Assembly (NCBI RefSeq): GCF_000383095.1
Contig: NZ_AORL01000004.1
Location: 1 to 64,000 of the forward strand
Source of the DNA: Sphingomonas sp. PR090111-T3T-6A
Lineage (GTDB): Bacteria > Pseudomonadota > Alphaproteobacteria > Sphingomonadales > Sphingomonadaceae
Reading direction: 5' to 3'
Length of the DNA stretch: 64,000 nt
The translations under genes were made by a program, and so were the position numbers. The notes under the pieces were generated by a model that searched no databases, was not told the origin of the DNA, and was given only the letters and a program-made list of their open reading frames with translations. This document shows positions 27,001-34,121 of this stretch, one piece after another (position 1 is the stretch's first letter; each line of letters begins with the position of its first letter).

Positions 27001-27401
27001 GCATGATCGATCAGATCGGCGAGGCGCAGGTCGCATTCGCCCTTGGTCGCGCGGAGATTGCCGGTCGACAGCAGCCGGGTGAGCCGCCCCCAGCCGTGCC
27101 GATCGACCGGATAGGCGACGATGTCCGGCGTGCCATCGGTGAAGGCGAGCCGGGCGCCGAAGACAAGGCGGAAATCGGGCTGGGGCTCCTTCGCCTGCTC
27201 GATCCCGGCGCGCAATTCCTTCAGCGCGACATGGGCACGCACCACGCCCGCCACGGTGTTGCGATCGGCGATGCCCAGCCCCTTGAGGCCGAGCTTCACC
27301 GCCTTCACCACCATGTCGGCCGGGTGCGAGGCGCCGCGCAGGAAGGAATAGTTGGTCGCCGCGACCAGCTCGGCGAAGGCGGGGGCGTCGTCCGTGCTCA
27401 T
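24075..27401 (-). CDS. dnaE2: Error-prone DNA polymerase DnaE2 (ImuC)
   Basis: C-family translesion polymerase, 1108 residues, the catalytic member of the ImuA-ImuB-DnaE2 mutasome. N-terminal PHP domain (NYSFLRGASHPADMV, then GIADRNT), polymerase active site PDIDVDFEHERREEV, and the C-terminal OB-fold region (KVAGVVLVRQRPGKG, then DETGIVN). The ATG overlaps the stop of imuB by four bases, so the two are coupled. Expression is expected to be DNA-damage induced through the LexA box at 29733. It is distinct from replicative DnaE1, which is not in this window. Confidence 0.95.
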   Translation of the reverse strand: MSTDDAPAFAELVAATNYSFLRGASHPADMVVKAVKLGLKGLGIADRNTVAGVVRAHVALKELRAGIEQAKEPQPDFRLVFGARLAFTDGTPDIVAYPVDRHGWGRLTRLLSTGNLRATKGECDLRLADLIDHADGLLLIALADESHEFLLRRLARHAPLWIAATMARRGDDQRRLARLQALSARTGIPLLATTDALYATPEHRPLHDIVTCIREGTTIAQAGTRLLANAERHLKPAAEMARLFRQAPAAIDSWADILGRIRFTLDQLQYEYPHEPVPEGWEPQAWLEHETWRLAQKRYPDGIPDKVRTLLDEEFAIIRKRNYAYYFLTVYDAVKYARSLDPPILCQGRGSAANSAVCYCLGITSVDPAEFNLLFSRFVSAERNEPPDIDVDFEHERREEVIQHIYERYGRHRAGIAATVIHYRPKSAVREVGKVLGLSEDVTARLTGMVWGSYAGRMEGRRFTDAGFDPQAPELARLHWIVGQLLHAPRHLSQHVGGFVLTQGRLDELVPIHNAAMDDRTFIEWDKDDIDALGLMKVDVLALGMLTCIRKAFDLMRAHGLGDLTLATVPQNAPAVYDMLCTGDSIGVFQVESRAQINMLPRLRPECFYDLAIQVAIVRPGPIEGDMVHPYLQRRAEYRLKKQPFEFPEPAPPHDPKELHDVLGGTFGVPLFQEQAMKLAIIAAGFTPDEANRLRRAMATFRNVGTIGDFETKMIEGMAARGYERDFAQRCYNQIKGFGSYGFPESHAISFALLVYVSAWLKCIHPAVFAAALLNAQPMGFYAPAQIVRDAQEHSVEVRAIDVNHSAWDNNLEAGAADGPVHTRWTWGAARHRLDKGHALRLGFRQIDGFREDWGHAIAAERAANGPFAGIEELGRRVRVPRGEGEETMALPARALRLLADADACRSLDLPRREAAWEVRRMPASAELPLFAAARARELADEPDVALPAMPLAEHVTADYQTTRLSLKAHPIQFLRATLRRRGILSSEELEEAKNGARVKVAGVVLVRQRPGKGNAIFATLEDETGIVNILLWARLFERYRRPLMAARLMQAEGEVQRSEGVTHLMANRIVDLSALLDGLGEAAPIIPIPRARHPRDVRIIPKSRDFH

Positions 27402-29041
27402 GCGAACAGCCCGTGGATGTACCAGCCGGGCCGATCCGTCTCGCTGCCGTAGAGGCCGTGGCGGAACAGCCAGAAGCGGCGGCCGCGCGCATCCTCCACC
27501 CGGAAATAATCGCGGGTGAGGAGCGGGCGCGGATGGGGGGCGGGCGGCATTTCTGCTGCTTCCTCCTCCGGATCGTCGCGGCCGGAATGGGAGTGGGCGA
27601 CCGAGGGCTCGGGATCGGGCAGCCGCTCGACCTTCACCCGCCACCATTCGGACGCGATCCGCTCCGGCCCCTCGAAACGGGTGACGTCATGATGCGTGCG
27701 GCGCCAGCGGAAGCGGCGGGGCGGGCCGTCGGGCACCTCGGCCAGCACCTCGATCGGTTGCGGCGGGTCGAACAGGTGGAGCGGGCGGAGCGGCGGCTCG
27801 CCGGGCACGGGCGGCTCCCAGGCCGTGGGCGCGGGCCTGTCCATGGCGGGGAGGGGGAGCGCGCGCTGCTCGGGGATGTGCGTGTCGCGGGCCGCGAAGC
27901 GGCGGACGCGCCCGCGCCCCAGCCGCGTGCCGAGCCGGTCGACCAGTGCCGCCAGCACATCCTCGCTGACCGAGCCGCCTTCGAGCTGGAACTGCGACGC
28001 GCCAAGCGGTTCCACCTTGGGCACCGCCAGCCGGATCATGTCGAAGCCGAAGCCCGGATCGATCGGATCGGCAAGCGCATCGATCCGCTCCCGTATCAGC
28101 CGGACGATCAGCGCCGGGTCGCGCGTCGGCAGGCTCGTCTCGACGGCGAGATCGCGGGTGAGGCCGTCGCTGCGGTACAGGCGCGCGGCGAAGCGCCGGC
28201 CGCCGCTGTGTCGCTCCTCCAGCGCCCCGGCGGCCTCCCCGGCCAGCTCCGAGAGCGTCAGCAGCGCCGCCTCGGTGCGCACGATCGGTTCGGCGAAGCG
28301 CCGCTCGAACAGCAGGGCGGGGAGCGGCCGGCGCGGCACGATGCGGCTATCGGCGTGGCCGATCAGCCGGTCGAGCGCGGCCACCGTCTCCGATCCGAAG
28401 CGCGCGGCGATCGGAGCGCTCGGCCGCTGGGCGAGATCGCCGATGGTCTTGAGCCCCGCCCGGCCGAGCGCGACCTCCACCTCTTCCTCCAAGCGCAGCG
28501 CCGCGACCGGCAGCCGCCGCACGGCCGCCGCCTCGTCGGGCGCGGGCATGGTCTGATAGCGGGCGAGCGCCTGCGCCGCCTCGGGCGTGGCTGCCACGGC
28601 GTGGCGCAGATGGAGCCCCAGCGCGCCGATCCGCCGCTCGGCATCGGCCGCGAGCGCCGTCTCGCCGCCGAACAGATGCTCCGCCCCGCTGATGTCGAGC
28701 GTGATGCCGTCGGGCGGATCGAGCGCCACCATCGGCGTATAACGGTCGCAGCCGTCGGCGATCCGTTCCAGCCACAGCGCGTCGGCGTGCGGATCATGAT
28801 CGATGGCGGCGAGTTCGGGGACGCGTGCGCGGGCGTCGGCGAGCGTCAGCCCCGGCAAAATCCCGAGCCGCAGCGCACGGGCGTCGACCGCGACGATGCG
28901 CATCGCCCCGCGCTGCTTCTCGACGAAGGCGAGGGGCTGGTCAGCCGGCGTATCGGGGTGCGTCGCCCGGAAACGATCCGCCGGCAGCAACGGCAGGAAC
29001 AGCGCGAGGTAGCGACGGCTCGCGGAAGCGGACGCGCTCAC
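27398..29041 (-). CDS. imuB: ImuB, inactive Y-family polymerase-like mutasome subunit
   Basis: 547 residues from a GTG at 29041 with GGAG seven bases upstream. The fold is of the DinB/UmuC family, but the N-terminal strand reads YLALFLPLLPADR instead of the usual DxDxFFA, so the first catalytic aspartate is missing, as known for ImuB. It serves as a hub that binds the beta clamp and DnaE2. It overlaps imuA by 101 bases in another frame and dnaE2 by four. The in-frame stretch upstream to 29203 is low-complexity and belongs to the imuA coding region. Confidence 0.92.
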   Translation of the reverse strand: MSASASASRRYLALFLPLLPADRFRATHPDTPADQPLAFVEKQRGAMRIVAVDARALRLGILPGLTLADARARVPELAAIDHDPHADALWLERIADGCDRYTPMVALDPPDGITLDISGAEHLFGGETALAADAERRIGALGLHLRHAVAATPEAAQALARYQTMPAPDEAAAVRRLPVAALRLEEEVEVALGRAGLKTIGDLAQRPSAPIAARFGSETVAALDRLIGHADSRIVPRRPLPALLFERRFAEPIVRTEAALLTLSELAGEAAGALEERHSGGRRFAARLYRSDGLTRDLAVETSLPTRDPALIVRLIRERIDALADPIDPGFGFDMIRLAVPKVEPLGASQFQLEGGSVSEDVLAALVDRLGTRLGRGRVRRFAARDTHIPEQRALPLPAMDRPAPTAWEPPVPGEPPLRPLHLFDPPQPIEVLAEVPDGPPRRFRWRRTHHDVTRFEGPERIASEWWRVKVERLPDPEPSVAHSHSGRDDPEEEAAEMPPAPHPRPLLTRDYFRVEDARGRRFWLFRHGLYGSETDRPGWYIHGLFA

Positions 29042-29726
29042 GATCCCACTCCAGCCGCCAGCGCCCGCCGGCAGGGCCGCTGCGCTGGCGCAGCAGTTCG
29101 AGGTCGAAGGTGGGATGGCCGGGCGCGCCGGCTTCCAGCGCGGCCGAGGCGGCGGCGGCGACCGACCAGCGCGTCTGCGCCGCGCTCGGCCCCGGCTCGG
29201 CATCGGCGCGCAGCATCAGCGCGGTAACGCCCGAAGCCTCCGCTGCAACCGCCAGCCGACGGCTCGCGGTGAGATCCAGCGCACGGGGGCGGCGCCACGG
29301 CTCGATCACCGCCACGCCCACCTGCGGACAGCGCACCACCTCGGCCGCCGCGCGCAGCAGCGCCACCGGATCGGGCAGCACCACCAGCACCAGCCGCGAC
29401 GGATCGAGCCCGATCTCGGCCAGCCCCGGCGGATGCAGGCGCCCCGCGCCACGCTCCGCCTCGTCCTGCCGGAGCCACAGCAATGGCGCGCCCGGCGGCA
29501 AGGCCAGCAGCGCCAGCATCGTCGCGAAACCCGCGACGGCGCCCGCATCTTCCGGCTGCTGCGCGAACAGCTCGTGCAGCCGTCCGCGCGCCAGCCCGCC
29601 CCCGATCGCGGCATCGATCGCGGCATGACCCAGCGCCGCCGGAGCGGGGGCGTCCGCCGTTCTCTGCCCCTCGATCCGGGCGATTGTCCCTCGCAAGGCG
29701 CATAGCGCTTCCACCGACTCGACCAT
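28941..29726 (-). CDS. imuA: ImuA, RecA-like mutasome protein
   Basis: A 261-residue RecA/SulA-like protein, first gene of the SOS-induced mutagenesis operon. Seen: an N-terminal helical segment, GGGLARGRLHELFA at the position of the P-loop region of the family, WLRQDEAER and LVVLPDPVALLRAA. The ATG at 29726 is only a few bases from a perfect LexA box (29733-29747). Its last 101 bases are shared with the start of imuB in a different frame. Known partners are ImuB and DnaE2. Confidence 0.9.
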   Translation of the reverse strand: MVESVEALCALRGTIARIEGQRTADAPAPAALGHAAIDAAIGGGLARGRLHELFAQQPEDAGAVAGFATMLALLALPPGAPLLWLRQDEAERGAGRLHPPGLAEIGLDPSRLVLVVLPDPVALLRAAAEVVRCPQVGVAVIEPWRRPRALDLTASRRLAVAAEASGVTALMLRADAEPGPSAAQTRWSVAAAASAALEAGAPGHPTFDLELLRQRSGPAGGRWRLEWDRERVRFREPSLPRAVPAVAAGGSFPGDAPRYAG

Positions 29727-29732
29727 AGAAAT

Positions 29733-29747
29733 GTTCTCTCTATGTTC
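29733..29747. promoter_or_regulatory. LexA (SOS) box, GTTC-N7-GTTC
   Basis: GTTC (29733-29736), seven bases, GTTC (29744-29747) is an exact match to the alphaproteobacterial LexA operator. It lies 6-20 bases upstream of the imuA ATG, where bound LexA would block transcription of imuA-imuB-dnaE2. Confidence 0.9.
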
Positions 29748-29785
29748 TAAGTCGCGCGTCTGGCCTCAGGGAGTCAAGAGGGGGC

Positions 29786-30385
29786 TCAGAAGTGGTAGGC
29801 GAGGCCGGCCAGCACCTGATGACGATCGAAGCGGCCATGCACCTGGCCGAGTTCCGTGTAGCGATATTCGACGCGGGCCGAGACGTTGGAGGTGAGCGCG
29901 CGCTCGGTGCCGCCGCCCAGCGTCCAGCCGTTGAGGTCGCTGGAACGGCTGATCGCCTCGGCCTGCTGCCCGATGGTCGTGGTGCGGACACGCACATTGG
30001 CATAGCCGGCGCGCGCATAGACCAGCGTCCTGGGATTGACGAGATAGCCGGCGCGCGCGGTGACGTTGATCTGGCGCTGAGGATCGATGCTGGCCGGCGT
30101 GCCGTCGACATCGCCCCGCACCGCGTCATGGATGCCGGCGTCGAGGCCCGCCTCGGCGCCGACCACCACGCGGGGCGCGAGCTTGTAATCATAGCCCGCG
30201 ATCGCGCCGCCCGCGAAGGCGGACTTGCCATGGTCGACGACGACGCCGTTGGCGTGGCCGATGCTGTCATGGTTCAGGCCGGCCTCGACGCCGACATAGG
30301 GGCCCTGGAAGGGTTCGGCCAGCGCGGGAGCGGCGGCGAGCGAGGTGGAAGCGAGCGCGAACGCCGCGACGAGCGAGCGGGTCAT
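29786..30385 (-). CDS. Small outer-membrane beta-barrel protein
   Basis: 199 residues with a signal peptide ending near PALAEP (about 24) and alternating amphipathic strands typical of eight-stranded Omp25/OmpA-like barrels (GPYVGVEAGLN, RVVVGAEAGLDAG, ARAGYLVNPRTLVYARAGYANV, SARVEYRYTELG). It ends in LAYHF with a C-terminal Phe, the BAM signal. Function unknown; related proteins are structural or stress-responsive. It is monocistronic and faces a 370-base palindrome-rich gap. Confidence 0.85.
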   Translation of the reverse strand: MTRSLVAAFALASTSLAAAPALAEPFQGPYVGVEAGLNHDSIGHANGVVVDHGKSAFAGGAIAGYDYKLAPRVVVGAEAGLDAGIHDAVRGDVDGTPASIDPQRQINVTARAGYLVNPRTLVYARAGYANVRVRTTTIGQQAEAISRSSDLNGWTLGGGTERALTSNVSARVEYRYTELGQVHGRFDRHQVLAGLAYHF

Positions 30386-30755
30386 GAGCGGTCTCCTGTC
30401 CGGTCGGCGACGGGGCCGGCCTCTTGAGGCTCATGTAGGACGACGCTGTCATTCCGGTCAGCCGGAATAAAATAGGAGGTTTTGTTCGATTTCCTGGAAA
30501 TGTCGATGATGCGAGGGGCGGGATAGAAGATCGTGCCACTTTTGCATCGGATTTATGATGAGGGAGGAGCCGCGCTCGAAGAGCGGGAGAGATTCTCGCT
30601 TTTCCGGAAAAGGAAAGATCTTGTTGCTTCGTGTAGTTCGGTTTCGTTTCAAAACGAAACCATAATCAGTCCTTCACCAAATACCTCATTCAATTCAACC
30701 GAAGATATGCTATTCTCCAACGTTCATCCGAACGGGATGACGAGGAGAGAAGGTG
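30386..30755. other. AT-richer intergenic region with three palindromes
   Basis: This 370-base stretch between the divergent barrel gene and a small ORF is clearly poorer in G+C than its surroundings. It contains ATTCCGG-TCAG-CCGGAAT (30451-30468), the perfect palindrome CTTTTCCGGAAAAG (30599-30612) and a 10-bp-arm inverted repeat at 30640-30661. ORFs through it on either strand have no ribosome binding site or recognisable product and I do not call them. Confidence 0.6.
30640..30661. promoter_or_regulatory. Perfect 10-bp-arm inverted repeat, possible operator
   Basis: GGTTTCGTTT (30640-30649) and AAACGAAACC (30652-30661) are exact reverse complements separated by CA. The short spacer is typical of a homodimeric repressor site (TetR or similar) rather than an RNA hairpin. 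It is 95 bases before the small ORF at 30756 and 255 bases before the barrel gene; no regulator gene is adjacent. Confidence 0.5.
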
Positions 30756-30863
30756 ATGGAACATATGGATCCATCGCTGTGCAGTGTGGAATGCCGTTTG
30801 CTGTGCCTGATGAGCAGCGTCTCGCTGGCCATCTCCGCCGCGGTGATCCTGTTGCTGACCTGA
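30756..30863 (+). CDS. Small 35-residue Cys-rich membrane protein
   Basis: ATG 30756 is preceded by GAGGAGAGAAGG, a strong ribosome binding site. The peptide has an acidic, Cys-containing start (MEHMDPSLCSVECRLLC, Cys at 9, 13 and 17) and then one hydrophobic helix (about 15-34) up to the stop. Unknown function. The evenly spaced cysteines just before the membrane helix suggest metal binding or disulphide exchange, but this is speculative. It is convergent with the glycosylase gene. Confidence 0.5.
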   Translation: MEHMDPSLCSVECRLLCLMSSVSLAISAAVILLLT

Positions 30864-30893
30864 TCCAGCCGTCCCCGCCGAAATCACTGGGCC

Positions 30894-31523
30894 TCAGCCG
30901 ATCGGCGCACCCATATCATTCTTGTAATGGTGCCAGGTGAAGATCGCCGCCGCGCCCCTGTGAGGGCTCCAGCGTTCCGCGAGCGCGCGCGTCTGCTTCT
31001 CGCTCGGCCGTTCGGCGAGGCCGAGCAGCCGGCCCGTCTCGATCTGCACGGCGAGATCGCCCGCCGGCCAGATGTCCGGCCGCCCCTCCGCGAACAGCAG
31101 GTAAATCTCCGCCGACCAGCGGCCGATGCCCTTGATCCGCACCAGCGCCGCGATCGCCTCCTCGTCGTCGAGGGGCAGGCGCGCCAGATCCAGCTCGCCC
31201 GAACGCACCAGCCCCGCGAGGCTGCGGGCATAGCCGGTCTTCTGGCGCGACAGGCCGGCCGCGCGCAACGTCTCGTCACTGGCGGCCTCGATGCGCGCCG
31301 GGTCGTCGAGATCGCCGAGGGCCTCTTCCAGCCGCCCCCACACCGCGCGCGCCGAGGCGACGCTCACCTGCTGGCCGACGATGGTGCGCAGCAAGGTGGC
31401 ATAGCCGCGCTCCGAGCTGCGCGGGCCGGGCAGGCCGACGCGCTCGATCGCGCGGGCGAAGGCGGGCTCCACGGCGGACAGCGCGTGAAGCGAGGCGTGA
31501 AGCTGATCGATCGAAAGGCCCAT
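30894..31523 (-). CDS. DNA-3-methyladenine glycosylase II (AlkA-like)
   Basis: Base-excision repair glycosylase that removes alkylated purines, 209 residues from ATG 31523. The helix-hairpin-helix motif is VRIKGIGRWSAEIYLLF and the catalytic Asp is in WPAGDLAVQ, the standard HhH-GPD layout. Substrate-pocket block YATLLRTIVGQQVSVASA is also typical. An in-frame extension to 31598 lacks a ribosome binding site. It lies 90 bases from and divergent to a ferredoxin gene. Confidence 0.9.
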   Translation of the reverse strand: MGLSIDQLHASLHALSAVEPAFARAIERVGLPGPRSSERGYATLLRTIVGQQVSVASARAVWGRLEEALGDLDDPARIEAASDETLRAAGLSRQKTGYARSLAGLVRSGELDLARLPLDDEEAIAALVRIKGIGRWSAEIYLLFAEGRPDIWPAGDLAVQIETGRLLGLAERPSEKQTRALAERWSPHRGAAAIFTWHHYKNDMGAPIG

Positions 31524-31612
31524 GCGCGGATATCGTCCCTGGCGCTTGTCTTGCAAAAAAGAGCCATCACCCATAGCCGGGCACCACGCGCCCGTCACCC
31601 GGAGGAGAATAC

Positions 31613-31930
31613 ATGCCGAAGTTGATCGTCGTTACCCGCGAAGGCCAGGAATCCACCGTCGAGGGCGAGGCCGGCCTCAGCGTGATGGAGGTGATCCGCG
31701 ATCATGGCTTCGACGAGTTGCTGGCGATGTGCGGCGGCTGCTGCTCCTGCGCGACCTGCCACGTCTATGTCGACGATGCCTTCGCGGGAGAATTGCCCAC
31801 GATGAGCGAGGACGAGAACGACCTGCTCGACAGCTCGGACCATCGCACGGCTACGTCGCGGCTTTCCTGCCAGATCCCCTTCTCCGACGCGCTCGACGGC
31901 CTGCGCGTCACCATCGCGCCGGAGGATTGA
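31613..31930 (+). CDS. [2Fe-2S] ferredoxin, adrenodoxin type
   Basis: A 105-residue electron carrier. The cluster ligands fit Cx5Cx2C and a distal Cys in the stretch [13 protein letters not shown] and LSCQI. There is an extra adjacent Cys pair (CC) inside the binding loop. Family members feed cytochromes P450, Rieske oxygenases or Fe-S assembly. GGAGG lies before the ATG. A hairpin follows at 31940. Confidence 0.9.
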   Translation: MPKLIVVTREGQESTVEGEAGLSVMEVIRDHGFDELLAMCGGCCSCATCHVYVDDAFAGELPTMSEDENDLLDSSDHRTATSRLSCQIPFSDALDGLRVTIAPED

Positions 31931-31939
31931 GGCGGCGAA

Positions 31940-31961
31940 CCCCTCCCATCACCGGGAGGGG
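31940..31961. terminator. Hairpin between ferredoxin gene and rlmB
   Basis: CCCCTCCC (31940-31947) and GGGAGGGG (31954-31961) form a perfect 8-bp stem with a 6-base loop, between the convergent ferredoxin and rlmB genes. No T-run follows on either strand. Confidence 0.5.
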
Positions 31962-31969
31962 CGGTGTCC

Positions 31970-32725
31970 TCAGGCGGCGCGCGTCGCCGCGGCGTAGAGC
32001 GCGATGGCGGCGGCGTTGGAGATATTGAGGCTCTCCATGCGCGGGCTGATCGGCAGCTTGGCCAGGGCATCGCAATGCGCCTCGGTGTTCTGCCGCATCC
32101 CCTCGCCCTCCGCGCCGAGCACCAGCGCGAGCTTGCCGGGGTTCATCGCCTCGGGCAGCAGCATCTTGGCATGGCCGGTGAGCCCGACGCGCCAATAGCC
32201 GGCGTCGGCCATCTCATCGAGCGCGCGGGCGAGGTTCACCACGCGAATCCACGGCATGATCTCCAGCGCGCCCGAGGCCGAGCGGGCGAGCGCCCCCGAT
32301 TCGGGCGGCGAGTGCCGGTCCTGCGTGACGATGCCGAGCGCGTCGAACGCCACCGCCGAGCGCAGCACCGCGCCGACATTGTGCGGGTCGGTCACCTGGT
32401 CGAGCACGAGGATGGGGCGTCGGTCGCTGGCGTCGGTCGCCATCTCGAACAGCTCGTCGAGCCAGCGATCGGGCAGCGGATCGCATTCGAGCACGAGGCC
32501 CTGATGCGGGGCATCCGACGGCACCATGCGGCCGAGATCGGCCACTTCGGCATATTGGATGGTGAGCATCGACGGCGACAGGCCGAGCGCTGCGATCGCA
32601 TCGTGCGTGCCCCACAATTTGCGGAGCGTCCGCTCGGGGTTGGCGAGGGCTGCGGTGACGGCGTGACGCCCCCACAGACGGATACGGCCGGACTGGGCGG
32701 CGGAGGGGCGATGACCTTTGCGCAT
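31970..32725 (-). CDS. rlmB: 23S rRNA (guanosine-2'-O-)-methyltransferase RlmB (SpoU/TrmH family)
   Basis: A 251-residue SPOUT methyltransferase that probably methylates G2251 of 23S rRNA. An N-terminal RNA-binding domain (IRLWGRHAVTAAL) precedes the three SPOUT motifs: DQVTDPHNVGAVLRSA, LALVLGAEGEGMR and LPISPRMESLNISNAAAIALY, which build the knot and bind S-adenosylmethionine. A role as another TrmH-type methylase cannot be excluded. It is divergent to tRNA-Tyr. Confidence 0.88.
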   Translation of the reverse strand: MRKGHRPSAAQSGRIRLWGRHAVTAALANPERTLRKLWGTHDAIAALGLSPSMLTIQYAEVADLGRMVPSDAPHQGLVLECDPLPDRWLDELFEMATDASDRRPILVLDQVTDPHNVGAVLRSAVAFDALGIVTQDRHSPPESGALARSASGALEIMPWIRVVNLARALDEMADAGYWRVGLTGHAKMLLPEAMNPGKLALVLGAEGEGMRQNTEAHCDALAKLPISPRMESLNISNAAAIALYAAATRAA

Positions 32726-32753
32726 GATGGCCGCGCTTTTCTCCGCTCATGCG

Positions 32754-32782
32754 TTGACAGGCAAGAGTTCATTCGCCAATAG
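32754..32782 (+). promoter_or_regulatory. Likely promoter of tRNA-Tyr
   Basis: A perfect -35 TTGACA (32754-32759) is followed after 17 bases by CAATAG (32777-32782) as a weak -10, some 28 bases before the mature tRNA. A strong -35 is common for stable RNA genes. Confidence 0.5.
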
Positions 32783-32809
32783 GCGCGCCTCGCCCCGGCG
32801 CAGGACGCT

Positions 32810-32895
32810 GGAAGGGTGGCCGAGTGGTTAAAGGCAGCAGACTGTAAATCTGCCCACGCAAGTGTACGCTGGTTCGAATCCAGCCCCTTCCACCA
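32810..32895 (+). tRNA. tRNA-Tyr (GTA)
   Basis: Acceptor arms GGAAGGG (32810-32816) and CCCTTCC (32885-32891) pair fully; discriminator A and an encoded CCA follow. The anticodon loop reads CTGTAAA, giving GTA for tyrosine. The T-loop GGTTCGAATCC is standard, and the long variable arm expected of bacterial tRNA-Tyr explains the 86-nt length. Confidence 0.96.
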
Positions 32896-32964
32896 CCGCC
32901 GGGGCGATACCCATCCCACGGATATCACGGTCATTTTCCGGCGGCGGTCGAGAGCCTTCCGGGC

Positions 32965-33690
32965 TTATCCCTTGCGGCCGATGACGAACGCGCCGTGATG
33001 GCCGCCATGGTTGCTGTGCTGGATGGTGAAGCGCTCGATTCCAGCGCGATAGAGCATCGCCATGATCTGGTTCAGATCATAATCGTACATCATCATCGTG
33101 CCCGAGCCCGGCGGCGTTTCAATGAGCGCCTTCATCCGCTCCCCGTCCCACGACACATAATCCATGCCGAGCCCGGCCATGGTGACGGCGCCGCGTTCCT
33201 TGAAGGTCGTGAACTGGACGGTCATGCCGCCACCCGGCGCCAGCCGGTCGAGCAGCTTCTGGAAGAGCGGCAGGCCGTTGGCGGGGTGGATGTGCTGGAA
33301 CACGATCGTCGAGTTGATCCAGTCGACAGTCTCGGCAGGCACCGAATCGATCGCTTCGAAGATTTGGACGTTTGCCGGGACGTTCTTCCGCGCCTCCTCG
33401 CGCATGCCCTCGGCGACATCGATGCCGTAGACCTGATCCACGATCTCGGCGAGCGCGCGGCTGAGCCGGCCGACGCCGCAGCCGAAATCGATCACGCTCT
33501 TCGGCTGGAAATCGCCATAATGGCGGCGGAGCAGATCGAGCTGCCATCCGATATCGCCGCGTCCGGAAGCCCAGAAATGTTCCAGCCGCTCCGGCGTCAG
33601 ATTCTCCCGAAAATATTCGAGGTGACTGAAAACGCCATAATAGGGCTCTCCGGCGATGCCTTTCCAGTCTTCGTCGGTGTCGCGTAGCAT
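32965..33690 (-). CDS. Class I SAM-dependent methyltransferase
   Basis: A 241-residue Rossmann methyltransferase. Motif I is VIDFGCGVGRLSRAL (about residues 66-80), motif II ends in YGIDVAEGM, and motif post-II/III shows NSTIVFQHIHP and LAPGGGMTVQF. Substrate unknown. The C-terminal part (YDYDLNQIMAMLYRAG, IERFTIQHSNHGGHHGAF) is rich in His. No operon partner; the upstream region is AT-richer than average. Confidence 0.85.
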   Translation of the reverse strand: MLRDTDEDWKGIAGEPYYGVFSHLEYFRENLTPERLEHFWASGRGDIGWQLDLLRRHYGDFQPKSVIDFGCGVGRLSRALAEIVDQVYGIDVAEGMREEARKNVPANVQIFEAIDSVPAETVDWINSTIVFQHIHPANGLPLFQKLLDRLAPGGGMTVQFTTFKERGAVTMAGLGMDYVSWDGERMKALIETPPGSGTMMMYDYDLNQIMAMLYRAGIERFTIQHSNHGGHHGAFVIGRKG

Positions 33691-33835
33691 AAAAGCTCCG
33701 GATGAGTGGAGGAGTGTAAGGGCATTCCGAATTTATGCGCAACAGGAAAGCCGCCTCTTGAGTGATACGGGGGTATCTTCCGGATCCGTCGGCGGCTCTA
33801 CGGGGAAATGGCGCTCGGGAGCGGTGCCCGGCCCA

Positions 33836-33976
33836 CTAATGCGGCGTCACCACCTTCGCCTCGCCATCGGGCGTGACGACCGTCGAGCCTGGTGGAACCA
33901 CGACCGTGGTCCGGTGATCGCTGCCGCAGCTTGCGAGGGGAAGAGCGGCGGCCAGAAGAAGCAGAAGCCTGCGCAT
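33836..33976 (-). CDS. Small 46-residue lipoprotein
   Basis: ATG 33976 has AAAGGA eight bases upstream. The peptide has a basic start (MRRLLLLLAAALPLASC) with a lipobox LASC, cysteine at about residue 17, followed by a short mature segment (GSDHRTTVVVPPGSTVVTPDG). Anchored in the outer or inner membrane after lipidation. Function unknown; tiny entericidin-like and YgdI-like lipoproteins are comparable in size only. It is 145 bases upstream of, and divergent to, the peptidase gene. Confidence 0.65.
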   Translation of the reverse strand: MRRLLLLLAAALPLASCGSDHRTTVVVPPGSTVVTPDGEAKVVTPH

Positions 33977-34121
33977 CGCCCGGTCCTTTGTGTTGATCGG
34001 CGTTCGTAGAAGACTCTGGCCAGGGCCAATCGTTCCCTTCCGTCCCGCGGCGGGCCACGGCGCATTCCCATTTGCGTTTTCCGCCGATAGGTTCGCGCGC
34101 AAACCAGAATAGGGGATATCG

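Noticed and set aside
24120-27452. 1110-codon ORF opposite dnaE2
   Set aside because: Shadow of dnaE2; Arg/His-rich and without domains.
30458-30652. 64-codon minus-strand ORF in the palindrome-rich gap
   Set aside because: No ribosome binding site; its start lies in the 22-base inverted repeat and the product is featureless.
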